NCBI GenBank assembly: GCA_016987375.1
Contig: PJRA01000040.1
Coordinates: 216,875 to 246,600, forward strand
Reading direction: 5' to 3'
DNA: 29,726 nt
Source: Brachionus koreanus
Lineage: Eukaryota; Rotifera; Eurotatoria; Ploima; Brachionidae
Position 1 is the first letter of the stretch. The number at the start of each line of letters is the position of its first letter. This document shows, one piece after another, positions 19,306 to 28,608 of this stretch. Made by a program: the position numbers and the translations under genes. A model generated the notes under the pieces. The model searched no databases. It saw nothing but the letters and a program-made list of their open reading frames with translations, and was not told where the DNA came from.

Positions 19306-20760
19306 ATGAAAAAAAAAATTTCATCAATATTTCAAGAATGGATCGAATCGATTTCTATGCATGGTCTAGCAAACATATTTCGTAAAAAACAATTAGTCAT
19401 TCGAATTATTTGGATAATCTCTTTTTTAGCATCAAGTGCAGCTTGTATTTACAATATTAGTTCAATTGTAGGATATTTTTTAAACTATGATGTCATTACT
19501 AAAATAAAAGTCCAACAAAAAGATTCTCTCATTTTTCCCGCAGTCACTGTATGCAATTATAATCCATTCAGCTCTGAATCTGATTTAGATCATGTTTCTA
19601 ATTATTTAAAAAACAATTCTTTACAAGACTTTCCAAATTCAAAAAAAATTAATAAAATAGCTGAAAATGAGAATACTTTTTTTATCAATCATCATTTGTC
19701 TCGTTTTTTTTCAGTCATCGATTTCAAGCGATCTTTAGCTAAAAATGAAATAAAAATTAATCAATGGGAAATATTTGAAAAAATGTTTATTAGCTGTCTT
19801 TTCAATTCAGAAAGTTGTAAAAAAAGCCAATGGTCATGGTTTTATGATCCTTTTTATGGAAACTGTTTTACTTTTAATGGAAAAAATAATCCAAAATTGG
19901 CAAGAACAAGTCAACCAGGAAAAGTGTTTGGCTTGATTTTGGAGATAAATATTGGTATACCAAATGATAACAGAACATTAAGCATTTCATCTGGTGCACA
20001 TGTTTACATCAATGACAAATCCATACAGCCTTTATTCAGCGACGGATTAGACATAAGTTCAGGAACATTTACAAACATTGTCCTGGAAAGATTTAGAATA
20101 AGCAAAGTACCAAAACCTTATAGTGAATGCACTGGAAATTTGAACTCAATTGATTCATTTGATTCAGAATATTACAAAAAAGTGTTCAGATCAAATTTGA
20201 CTTATCGTCAACAGGACTGTTTAAATGCTTATATTCATTCTCAAGTTTTACTCAAATGTTTATGCAGTGACTTGCGTTTCAATATAGTAGGTGAAGGAAA
20301 TGTTTGTAATACTTTTGAAGAATTATTTTGTTCTTTAAATGTTACTCGAAATTTAGTAGAATTAAACTACCAGAGCAAGATAGAAGAGTATTGCCCATTA
20401 GAATGTGAAACAATTAGCTATAATACACAATTGTCACAAAGCAAGTATCCAAGTGAATCGTATGGAAAAGGCTTGTCTCAACAGGAAAATATTAAAATTT
20501 TATTTAACAAATCAAACATGAGTTTAGAAGAATTACGTGAGAATGTTTTGGGCATTAATGTTTATTATGAACATATGAAAGAAACTGAAATAAGTGAGAG
20601 AATAAGTCTAACCGAGAGTGGTCTTATAGGAAGCATTGGTGGAACCCTTGGCCTTTTTTTGGGAATGAGCTTTCTTAGCTTTGTAGATTTTATTGACTTA
20701 TTTTGTCAATTTATTAGTGCTTTTATTTCGAAAAAAGGAGAATCGAAAGTTTCAAATTAA
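19306..20760 (+). CDS. DEG/ENaC (amiloride-sensitive/ASIC-type) sodium channel subunit
   Basis: 484 residues, one exon, intact. These are trimeric, two-membrane-segment cation channels of the plasma membrane. Seen in order: the cytosolic gating pair His19-Gly20 (SMHGLANIF), membrane segment 1 at about 31-58, the post-TM1 signature IFPAVTVCNYNPF, a large extracellular domain with many cysteines (for example SCLFNSESC, CLCSDLRFN, YCPLECETISY), and membrane segment 2 with SGLIGSIGGTLGLFLGMSFL at about 438-457. The selectivity G-x-S is Gly453-Met-Ser455. Acidic residues follow inside TM2 (Asp461, Asp464). The short tail is basic. Ligand or stimulus cannot be read from sequence: peptide-gated, acid-gated and mechanosensitive members share this plan. 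Its stop codon lies on the edge of the duplicated ferritin-like block, so its poly(A) signal (AATAAA near 20837) is inside that block. Confidence 0.92.
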   Translation: MKKKISSIFQEWIESISMHGLANIFRKKQLVIRIIWIISFLASSAACIYNISSIVGYFLNYDVITKIKVQQKDSLIFPAVTVCNYNPFSSESDLDHVSNYLKNNSLQDFPNSKKINKIAENENTFFINHHLSRFFSVIDFKRSLAKNEIKINQWEIFEKMFISCLFNSESCKKSQWSWFYDPFYGNCFTFNGKNNPKLARTSQPGKVFGLILEINIGIPNDNRTLSISSGAHVYINDKSIQPLFSDGLDISSGTFTNIVLERFRISKVPKPYSECTGNLNSIDSFDSEYYKKVFRSNLTYRQQDCLNAYIHSQVLLKCLCSDLRFNIVGEGNVCNTFEELFCSLNVTRNLVELNYQSKIEEYCPLECETISYNTQLSQSKYPSESYGKGLSQQENIKILFNKSNMSLEELRENVLGINVYYEHMKETEISERISLTESGLIGSIGGTLGLFLGMSFLSFVDFIDLFCQFISAFISKKGESKVSN

Positions 20761-21705
20761 GAAGCAAATTAACAATGCAAAAAACTTAGCTTTTAGATAA
20801 TTCTGAATATTATTTTAAATCTAGAAAATGTAATAAAATAAATGAGGAAATATTTTAAATAAAACTAGTAAAATTTTTAATTTTTTTTAATAAAATATTA
20901 TTAAAAAAAGCAAAAATATTTTAAATTTCTCTGAAATTTTTTATTTGATTCAATTGATTTTGAAACACATTGTGCAAATCATTTTCATTCATTTTGGAAG
21001 AAGTTGTGTATTTACGCATGGTTAACAATGAATCATCGATTTTTTTATTCCAGTTTGTTAGCTCTTCTTTGTACTCAAGAAAAAAGTGTCTCAATTGAAC
21101 ATCTCCTTGTTTCTCAGCAAATCTAATCAATTCATTCAACAAATCAAAATAATGTGTGTCCTCTTGATGAAGATAATCGACCAATTCATACGGGCTTAAT
21201 GAATGTAGATCGATTTTCTTCTCCGTTTCAACATTGAATTTACTAGCAATCAAATCTGTTAAGTGAACCTGGCCTTCTCTTTCTCTAATAAAGTCCTGTA
21301 TTTTATCACTCATTTTGTTTAAGTCTTGTGCACACCATCCAAAAAAATCGCTAAGACCATATTTATTCTGATAATGCAAATGACTTATGGATGATAAATT
21401 GCTACATTTATCACTAAAGTATTTTAGATAATTGAGAAAATGATTCAATTGATCTTCAGTTTCTTTGTTCAAATTTTCTTTTTGAGACATTTTTTTTTTC
21501 TTAAATTTTTATTTTTAATTTTAAACATAGAAACACTTAAATAAAATAGAAGGTATTTTTAATCTTATCTATTTTTAAATTTCTAAATAAATATTTTTTT
21601 TGAAAAAACTATTTGTTCTTTTTGTTTGGCTTGTCTTAAATATTTTAAATTTACAAGAAAAAATGTCAAAAAGATCAAAAAAAAAACCTATTAAATTAGA
21701 CACTA
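20754..21705. repeat. Duplicated block, copy 2 (ferritin-like gene + flanks, no MITE)
   Basis: Direct repeat partner of 12838-13895, about 7.9 kb away and in the same orientation. It lacks the 106-bp palindrome, so it preserves the pre-insertion TA near 20815. Its left limit falls at the DEG/ENaC stop codon; its right limit is at ACTAA, 21705. Confidence 0.9.
20921..21490 (-). CDS. Ferritin-like protein, copy 2, ferroxidase site lost
   Basis: 189 residues, intact, differing from copy 1 at residues 72 (Glu), 89 (Thr) and 153 (Asp). I count six base changes, three of them silent, so the copies are young or homogenised. Fold reasoning and lost iron ligands are as for copy 1. The gene is tail-to-tail with the DEG/ENaC gene, with 160 bases between stop codons. 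If one copy is ancestral, this one has the simpler surroundings, as copy 1 is wedged between Tc1 fragments; that direction is inference. Confidence 0.6.
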   Translation of the reverse strand: MSQKENLNKETEDQLNHFLNYLKYFSDKCSNLSSISHLHYQNKYGLSDFFGWCAQDLNKMSDKIQDFIREREGQVHLTDLIASKFNVETEKKIDLHSLSPYELVDYLHQEDTHYFDLLNELIRFAEKQGDVQLRHFFLEYKEELTNWNKKIDDSLLTMRKYTTSSKMNENDLHNVFQNQLNQIKNFREI

Positions 21706-22690
21706 AGTGCTTATTTATTTGGGTCTTGCAACTTGACCAAATATTGGACACTATATCTCTTTAGGAAACTCTTCGAAGATATTTCTCCTGACACCTTTTT
21801 TATCTGACAATAGCAATAAGAGAACGATTTAAAAAGAATATAAAGAAAAACCAAATACATTGGGTTTAGGTTACGTCAAGTAACCTTAACCATGTCTCTA
21901 CTCTCTTTTAGAATCAAAAAGATAGGAGCAATTCAAAATTCAGTTGTTTGTTCTTTTTTTAGAACTGAAATACCATGTCCTTTCCAATATTTTGCATCAT
22001 GAAGCCAACAATCAACTTTATTTGAGACTACTAAAAGTCTCAAATTGACTTAATGGTTTATTTGAAAGAAATGTCAGCAATGGTCTAATTTATTCTGCTC
22101 AATTGGTCCTAAGATTGGTCGAAGAATGTAAAACAGAATCTGACTCGATTGTGTAATTGCTACTTTACTATTTTCTCCTTTTTTTTTGGGCCATCAGACA
22201 TTTGAATATATGATTCTGTTACTGACAATCTAAATTTATCTAATTTTAATTATATTATTGTTCTTTTTTTAGTCATAACAAACAAATAATTAACTTAAAG
22301 ATTAAAATATTTTTTTCTAATTTTTAAATAAATTAAAAATTCTAATTTTTATTTTTGAATTTAAAAAAAAAAAAAAACTAAATTTATATGGTGATCACAT
22401 TGCAATTTAATTTTTATGCTTTGGTTTATGTACTCTTTCACTCAAAGAAAAATACTAAAATTTTTAAAGCTATTTTTAAGCGTTCACTTACTTGTCTTCA
22501 TTTTATTTTTAAAATATGTTCACTAAAGAAGCTTTTAAATATTTTATTATTCTAATCGACAATAACTAGCACATAAGTTAAGTTAAATAGTTGAATTAAA
22601 CTAAGTTAAATGCAATTTTCCATCATGCAACAAAATGTGAAATATCTCCGCAACTTTAAATTATGAAATAAAAAAATTTGATAAAAAAAA
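21706..22690. other. Intergenic DNA with possible decayed coding pieces
   Basis: Around 22000-22200 the plus strand can be read as short protein-like runs in shifting frames (for example NVSNGLIYSAQLVLRLVEEC), richer in codon-like structure than typical spacers. I cannot name a family. The rest is poly-A/T sequence and the flank of the carrier gene. Confidence 0.25.
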
Positions 22691-22708
22691 ATGGTTAGAA
22701 ATGAATGA
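22691..22708 (+). promoter_or_regulatory. Five-codon uORF overlapping the carrier start
   Basis: ATG at 22691 opens a five-codon frame that stops with TGA at 22706-22708, overlapping the carrier ATG at 22701 in another frame. If the mRNA starts upstream of 22691, this could lower translation of the carrier. A transcript starting or trans-spliced between the two ATGs would avoid it. Confidence 0.4.
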
Positions 22709-23705
22709 CAAAAGAACAGATGAAAAAAAGCTGCTAAATGATCAAAAGCCGCACAAAATGCAACAAGTAATATCGAGCAGTTGTGGAGCTCTAGTAACTT
22801 CTTTGTTCATGACACCTTTAGACGTGGTCAAAATTCGTCTTCAGTCACAAAATCACCTCAAACACAAAGGAGATTGTTTTTATTATAGAAATGGACTAAT
22901 GGACCACTTGTGCACATGTTTCAATGGACCAGACAGTTGGTACAACAGAAAAATACCCGGTGGAAGGTATCACGGCACCCTGGACGCTATGGTCAAGATA
23001 GCCAAAGTCGAGGGTGTTGCTTCGTTATGGAGTGGTTTGCCGCCAACTTTGTTCATGGCTTTTCCTCAAGTTGTCCTTTATTTTACAACATATGAAGAAA
23101 CTAAAAGAGTTATGGGCTACCATGAGATACACAATCCCAACCCGCTAGTCCCAGTTCTAAGCGGTGGTCTAGCGCGACTGTTCGCTGTCACTGCAGTCAG
23201 CCCTTTGGAACTGATACGCACCAAAATTCAATCAGAAAAACTTAAATACACTGATTTGGTTGATGCTGTCAAATTTGCCATCAAAGACCAAGGATTAAAA
23301 TCGCTGTACCGCGGCTGGGTGTCTACAGTGCTAAGAGACGTGCCTTTTTCCATGATCTACTGGCTAAACTACGAGTCATTCAAGAGTTTTTTGCTTAAAC
23401 GACAACACAATGAAAAATTAAGTAGTTTTAGCATATTTATTTGTGGTGCAAGTGCAGGCTCAATAGCTGCTCTAATCACATGTCCATTAGATGTTGTTAA
23501 AACTGTTAGGCAGATTCAACTAGGCGAAAAAGATGCGCCCAAACATGCACGCAAAACTTGGAATATTATCAAACAAATTTATAAGATAAAAGGCGTCGGT
23601 GGTTTGTTCGCAGGTGCGACACCTCGAGTCACCAAAGTTGCCATGTCATGCGCCATTATGATAACTACTTTTGAATACTTTAAACATTTATTTGAACATC
23701 AGTGA
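22701..23705 (+). CDS. SLC25A40: Mitochondrial carrier of the SLC25A39/40 (MTM1) group
   Basis: 334 residues, intact, single exon. Three mitochondrial-carrier repeats are marked by PLDVVKIRLQSQ (Pro39), PLELIRTKIQSE (Pro168) and PLDVVKTVRQIQ (Pro262). The first matrix loop is long and contains YRNGLMDHLC, and the segments SLWSGLPPTL and RGWVSTVLRDVPFSMIYW are characteristic of the SLC25A39/40 group, which imports glutathione into mitochondria and supports iron-sulphur and haem metabolism. Matrix-loop cysteines 59, 71 and 73 correspond in position to the loop where SLC25A39 has iron-sulphur-sensing cysteines; this protein looks closer to A40 in that loop. Inner-membrane location, six helices. 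The ATG at 22701 gives a normal length; a short uORF overlaps it. Confidence 0.92.
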   Translation: MNDKRTDEKKLLNDQKPHKMQQVISSSCGALVTSLFMTPLDVVKIRLQSQNHLKHKGDCFYYRNGLMDHLCTCFNGPDSWYNRKIPGGRYHGTLDAMVKIAKVEGVASLWSGLPPTLFMAFPQVVLYFTTYEETKRVMGYHEIHNPNPLVPVLSGGLARLFAVTAVSPLELIRTKIQSEKLKYTDLVDAVKFAIKDQGLKSLYRGWVSTVLRDVPFSMIYWLNYESFKSFLLKRQHNEKLSSFSIFICGASAGSIAALITCPLDVVKTVRQIQLGEKDAPKHARKTWNIIKQIYKIKGVGGLFAGATPRVTKVAMSCAIMITTFEYFKHLFEHQ

Positions 23706-24778
23706 TATTTGATTTGTTGCTATTTGAATTAGCCTTGTTATAAAATATTTATTTTTTTAAAAAAAAAAACTTTTTTTTTTTAAATTTTATCATGTAAAAA
23801 CACACAGATTTTATTGTTGTTTGTTGTTATTACCAATTTTGAATTTTAAATTAATTTCCGTCAACAACGAAGTTTTAGTTAAAAACTAAAGAATAAAATT
23901 AAAATGTATATTTTCTTGATGAATTTTAATTTATTTTTTAAATTTTAAATAACATTCTTTTATTTACTTGATATTGAAAACTCTTACTTATTTGGCTTTG
24001 TAGAATATCATAAAGATATGCTCAAAAATCATACTTAAACTAACACACTTGTAAAATTCATAAATTAATAAAATTGCTTTATAGTTTTGCTAGCTAAAGC
24101 TAAAAGTTGCAATAGTTCTAATTATTTTTTGCTTTAATAGTCTCTAAAATATGTTCAAGCAATGTTGTATCAGTAGAGAAATAAAATTGCTTTGTTATTT
24201 TGATTAAATCTTTGAATCATCTCATTTAATTCAAAACTTTTTATATATAATTTTTTTTGGCTCTCATATAAATGATCAGTATTGCATTTTTTAAAATTAT
24301 TCCGACTATTCTTGTGCAATGATTTATTATTATTACTATTTATTTCAATGAACGTCTTTTAGGCAATGTTAAAAAAAATAAATTAAACAGGTTTAAAGAA
24401 AATAAAGACAAATTAGTTTAGTTAAATATTATTTAAGTATTCTTTTCTTAATTTCGATCTAGGAGGCAAAAATTCAATTCAAATCTTGGAGGATCACCAG
24501 TTCATCGATGGATTTAAAGTTTTTATTTGAAAAATAATTATAATTTCTTTGGCCAGAAAAATGTCTCATTTTATTACAAAGTTTGAATAAAAAAATACAT
24601 ATTTATACATAAGAATCCATTTCACTAATGAATGTATCAATTCTTCATAAAAATAAATTAAAGTGTCACAGTTAAATTTTAATTATCAAAGAATTATTTT
24701 ATTTTAAGTTTCATAAAATTTTAAAAAGTATCACATATATGTATTAAATGTCACAAAACAAACTGCAAAGTCACAGTA
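23706..24778. other. AT-rich intergenic DNA, no gene seen
   Basis: Carrier 3' UTR on the left (AATAAA near 23891). No coding, RNA or clear repeat feature in the rest. Confidence 0.4.
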
Positions 24779-25066
24779 TTAATTTGAGATTAAAGCTGGA
24801 GTCATTTTACTTGGACAACCGAAAGGGTGTCGTTTTCCTAAAGGAATAGTACAAGCTTGTTTTGGAAAATTATCGAATAGACATTGACTGTATGTTACGC
24901 CAACAATATGTTTGCACATAGTTATAATGTTTGTGGCAAGATTGACAAGTGCATGTGCATAGTTTTCAGTCTAACTAATCACTCTCATTTGCTGGAAATT
25001 GTCAACAAACTCGCTAAAACTTTTCCATTCAGTGACAGGCTAATGTCCATAGATCATTTAAATTTT
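24779..25066 (-). pseudogene. C-terminal SWIM fragment of a MULE transposase (second family member)
   Basis: On the minus strand a CTCQSCHKHY block and, after a one-base frame change, MCKHIVGVTYSQ and IPLGKRHPFGCPSKMTPALI are followed by TAA at 24779-24781. The C-x-C...C-x-H spacing plus the IPLGK-R tail is the same plan as in the SWIM region at 7650-8141, but the sequences differ much, so it is a different MULE lineage. The fragment ends close to the piggyBac target site at 25072. Confidence 0.6.
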
Positions 25067-25075
25067 TTTGATTAA

Positions 25076-26085
25076 CACTCAAAAACCGGATTTTTTTTAT
25101 ACGTTAATTACTGAAGGGGTCCAAAAAACTTCTTCAGTAAATTAGGCCTTTAAACAAGTATAAATTACCATAAATATACAAAATATGTAGTAAATTTTTT
25201 CCTGAATGTAAAAATATGTCTTTTTTAATTTTGTTTTGATGTTAAAAAAATTAAGTCTATTTTTAAAAATAAATGTTAAATTATTCAAAAAAATTTGATA
25301 CAATACAAAAAAAAAATTTTCTAAATTCGTAATCCTTGTCCTAACAATCTTTACAGATCGATTTTATAGTCATCTCTACTACACAAGAATCACAAAATAA
25401 CAAAAATCATGAAAAACATCGGCAGTTTTGTCTCATTTATTTGACGTGTAGCATAGCTTGTTTGTCCAACTTTCTCATTGAAATTTGTCTTTTTTCTTAG
25501 ACTTGTCTCTTCTCCGTCATTCAATCTTACCCATATCGTTCCATTTTTCGAAACTTTATCAATCTTAGTTCCTTCTTCGTGTTCAGGTTCTCTGAGAATT
25601 CATCTAAGTCATATTCAGAAATAGGATGATTTATTGTCTCCATTTCTTCTTCAAAATAATTATCAATGTTATCATTATTCTCATAATCATTATCATTATC
25701 ATCAGATACTTCCGATTGAGTATCGTCCGCATTTCTTAAAAGTTTTGAGCTTCTAAGGCAGCTTTTCTTCGTGACATGGTTCAAAAATTTATTTTTTATT
25801 TCTATTATTGAAATTAAGTACATTTTGGATTTAAAAGCATAATTAGTCATGTAATTAATTTATTTTTCAAATTGAAGGGTCCAAAAACCCCCCCTTCGGG
25901 TTTAGCGTATACATTTTTTTTAACATGAAAATAAAATTATTTTGTAATCAAAATTAATTATTCATAATGTTTTTTTGACTTTAGTTTTGATGAAAAAAAA
26001 ATTTTCAAAAAAGATTAAATTAGTGGAACAACAAGCAATAGAAGTACCAAAAAAGGGTCGAAAAAACCCCTCCGGTTTTTGAGTG
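25076..26085 (-). mobile_element. Truncated piggyBac-like element with TTAA target site
   Basis: TTAA at 25072-25075 and 26086-26089 flank a 1010-bp segment whose two ends are exact 15-base inverted repeats, CACTCAAAAACCGGA. Subterminal inverted pairs occur, such as TTACTGAAG / CTTCAGTAA (25108-25140) and GAAGGG / CCCTTC (25876-25898). TTAA targets are the hallmark of piggyBac. The inside carries only the N-terminal part of the transposase on the minus strand. Confidence 0.85.
25390..25777 (-). pseudogene. N-terminal remnant of piggyBac transposase
   Basis: ATG at 25777 starts MSRRKAALEAQNF and a stop; a neighbouring frame continues with an acidic run (ADDTQSEVSDDNDNDYENND); a third shift near 25590 gives EGTKIDKVSKNGTIWVRLND, then NFNEKVGQTSYATRQINETK and a stop at 25390-25392. 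The Ser-Lys-Asn-Gly-Thr-hydrophobic-Trp motif and the G-x-T-x-Y-A-x-R segment after it are typical of the region before the piggyBac catalytic core. The catalytic Asp residues and the C-terminal Cys-rich finger are missing. Confidence 0.7.
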
Positions 26086-26204
26086 TTAAGAAAACCAAAA
26101 ACTATTTTAAAATACCTTATCTTTTAACTTTTAACAACTTTTTTATATGAAAAAAAAATTGTAATTTCTTATTTAAAAATTGTGTATTTGATTTTAATGG
26201 GCCA

Positions 26205-26372
26205 TAATAAATAAAAAAAAAATAGCCGAATGATTTGTGTGTTAGTCATGCAAGTTGTCTGAGATTCAAACCTTATTAAAAAAATGAGGCATAATTGCTC
26301 TGTAGATGAGCAAATCGATGCAGTAACCTTTGTGTCAGATTGGAACCTCCCCATTATCCACTAGGATAGAAA
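26205..26372 (-). repeat. Possible tRNA-derived SINE remnant
   Basis: On the minus strand, TATCCTAGTGGATAATGGGG resembles an A box, and GGTTACTGCATCGATTTGC, about 35 bases on, resembles a B box (G-A/C-T-C-G-A-T-T). A tRNA-unrelated body follows and the sequence ends in a T-rich tail near 26205. It shares its opening with 4556-4640. No intact cloverleaf is expected and I do not call it a tRNA. Confidence 0.4.
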
Positions 26373-26540
26373 AGAGACAATTGTTGTAAAGAATAATAAA
26401 GATCAAATATTTACTGCTATTTATTTGTTAAAAAATTTTATAAAACGCAAATTTTTTTCTTAAAACTACTTATTTATTAATACACAATTAAAAAATAATT
26501 AAAAACCAAAATCATTCTTAATATTTAACTAGAGAAAAAT

Positions 26541-28322
26541 TTAATTTTTGAAATTTTTTCTTTTATTCTTGGCAGTTAAATGAGAATTTGAACTGCTCTT
26601 CATGCTTGCCAGTACATCCAATTGAGCCGGTATGAGACTGTTCCACAACTGACATTTATCTAGTCTATCAACCATAACAGACCCAATTCTATTGTTGCTA
26701 AACAAAAATTGATCGAAGCCTTTGTCCTGACCAAATTTGCCTTCATTCTTATACTTTGGCCAAACAAGATCAGAATCTTTTGAATCAGCACCATTTGGAT
26801 CATCATAAACTATAAAATTAGCCCATTTTTTCATCATTTCTCTAGATAAATTTTTTTCCTCTAAGGAAAAAGACTCGTCCAAAATGGGTCGGCCAAAGAC
26901 CATATCGGACTCGTCATAAAATTCTTTTGACCTATTTGCCTCAAATTTGTACAAATAAACATCAGAATATTTGACATAGTCAGCTAGTTTAAGAACCGGA
27001 CAAGCCGATGATTCATCAGTAATGAGCTCATTTAGAAGCGAACGATAGTCAGATTTTACCAAATAGCTGTTTTGACTACCAAGTGTAAGTCTGGTATACT
27101 CGAACAGTATTGAATTTACAATCAAATGACTGTTATTGAAAGGCCATGTTGGATAGAACTTGTAATATCTATTTACAAAATGGATTAATTGAGAATATTC
27201 AATGCTAGAATTTGGCTTGATTAATTCACTTTTGACTAAGACTGAATTTGGAAAGCTTTTTGGATGATATCCCATTAGAATGGCACATTTTTTATAATCT
27301 CCCAATCTGAATGATCTAAATGGACTATTTTGAAATATCTTTGAGTCGAAAACAGGTCCAAAAGCGTTCTGTAGAAACATCAACGTCAATTGATCGTCAT
27401 TAGCTAGTTTGTTAGTTCGAAAATATTTGCTTGCTGATATTAAACTACTAGCGCTCATGTGCATTAAGCAAGATATCAATTTACCAGGTTTACATCCGAG
27501 TATTTCTTTAGCAAAATATTGAGCTTTAGAATTGGCTAGTTGAGAGGACATGGCATTTTTTCCCAAATTAACAGGACTCTCACTTTGAAGGATAACATTT
27601 CTGAAGTAATCTCTACTTGGTCTGAAAATTAAATGATAACCAATTAGTTTAGCAGCTGAATATGAGCCCATTAAAGTGACCCGATTTGAGTCTCCATTGA
27701 ACTTGGGCGAGTTTTGGTTGATCCATTTTAGTGCCATGTGTTGATCTAATAGACCTTGGTTGCCTTGAATTGATTGATTTTTGTCAATTAAGTGCAAAAA
27801 TCCGAATATGTCAAGTCTGTAGCTGACAGTGATTACTATAATGTCGTTGAGAAGAACAAACATGTTGGGATCGTGCAGTCCGGTGCCCATCGGGCCTTCG
27901 AGACTGCCATGAAAAATAACCAAAATTGGAAAGCGTTTAGACGCTTGTTTGGCCAGTTTGGCAGACATGAATATGTTCAAGTACAAACAGTCTTCGCTTG
28001 GCTCGTCTTTTAGATAAGAGAATTTCTCCTTTTTCGAGTATTTTGTGTAGTGCATGCACTGGTTTGGTTTTTTGGTTCCGTCAAGAACTCCTTGCCAGTT
28101 TTTGACAGGCTTTGGCGCTTGAAATCGATTTTCATTTATTGGAGCTTGAGCGTACGGAACAGAAAGCCATGTGACCAAACATCCATCATCGTTTGAACAC
28201 GAACAGCTTCCCTTTATTTTTCCAGCATTTGTTTCAAGTTCCAATGAGTCTATTTGGTCACAATTTTCGCCACTAATTACATGCAGACAAAATGCTATTA
28301 GTAAAAATCTAAGCTTGTTCAT
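26541..28322 (-). CDS. Secreted cholinesterase/carboxylesterase-fold protein without catalytic triad
   Basis: 593 residues from ATG at 28322 (the frame is open a little further upstream but without an ATG). Residues 1-18 are a signal peptide. Family landmarks: TWLSVPYAQAP (~51-61), SEDCLYLNIF (109-118), FPILVIFHG (131-139), VSYRLDIFGFL (166-176), GNQGLLDQHMALKWI (187-201), FGPVFDSKIF. The nucleophile elbow, normally G-E-S-A-G, reads Gly219-Ser-Tyr-Ser-Ala223, so the serine position holds Tyr. The oxyanion HGG is HGS. The acid region (usually K-D/N-E-G) reads GYHPKSFPNS. The His before the ELPYVFG-like motif is Phe (EFYDESDMVFG). All three triad residues thus seem lost. No C-terminal membrane segment is seen, unlike neuroligins; the tail is Ser/Lys-rich. 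Likely a binding or adhesion-type secreted pseudoenzyme (inference). A poly(A) signal on the minus strand lies near 26473. Confidence 0.88.
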   Translation of the reverse strand: MNKLRFLLIAFCLHVISGENCDQIDSLELETNAGKIKGSCSCSNDDGCLVTWLSVPYAQAPINENRFQAPKPVKNWQGVLDGTKKPNQCMHYTKYSKKEKFSYLKDEPSEDCLYLNIFMSAKLAKQASKRFPILVIFHGSLEGPMGTGLHDPNMFVLLNDIIVITVSYRLDIFGFLHLIDKNQSIQGNQGLLDQHMALKWINQNSPKFNGDSNRVTLMGSYSAAKLIGYHLIFRPSRDYFRNVILQSESPVNLGKNAMSSQLANSKAQYFAKEILGCKPGKLISCLMHMSASSLISASKYFRTNKLANDDQLTLMFLQNAFGPVFDSKIFQNSPFRSFRLGDYKKCAILMGYHPKSFPNSVLVKSELIKPNSSIEYSQLIHFVNRYYKFYPTWPFNNSHLIVNSILFEYTRLTLGSQNSYLVKSDYRSLLNELITDESSACPVLKLADYVKYSDVYLYKFEANRSKEFYDESDMVFGRPILDESFSLEEKNLSREMMKKWANFIVYDDPNGADSKDSDLVWPKYKNEGKFGQDKGFDQFLFSNNRIGSVMVDRLDKCQLWNSLIPAQLDVLASMKSSSNSHLTAKNKRKNFKN

Positions 28323-28608
28323 CACTCTGAACTTTTTTTTTATCAAGTATTTTTAATTAAGCAAAAGATTTTAGATATTTATATGGAGAAAAAAAAATCT
28401 AGAGTTCTTTTATTAAAATATTTTATTACAATTCAAATTAGAAAAGAGAGAGAGAGAGTTATTGGCTCATAATGATAGCAGATCTGTCTTCTAAAATAAA
28501 ATATACAAAAAAAAAAATTTTGGTCAGTGAATTTTTCCATATAATTCATCCTTGCTCATTGACAAAATTTTGTATTGAAATTTATTCTGTTCGCATATAC
28601 TTTTTATC
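28323..28608. other. 5' flank of the cholinesterase-like gene
   Basis: On the minus strand TTCAG ends five bases before the ATG and could be a splice or trans-splice acceptor. A (GA)6-type microsatellite lies at about 28443-28458. Nothing else. Confidence 0.4.

Noticed and set aside
24884..25075. Plus-strand 63-codon frame
   Set aside because: It is antisense to the SWIM fragment, which has recognisable zinc-ligand spacing on the minus strand.
26205..26372. A tRNA gene on the minus strand
   Set aside because: A/B-box-like motifs exist but no acceptor stem or anticodon arm can be drawn; a SINE remnant fits better.
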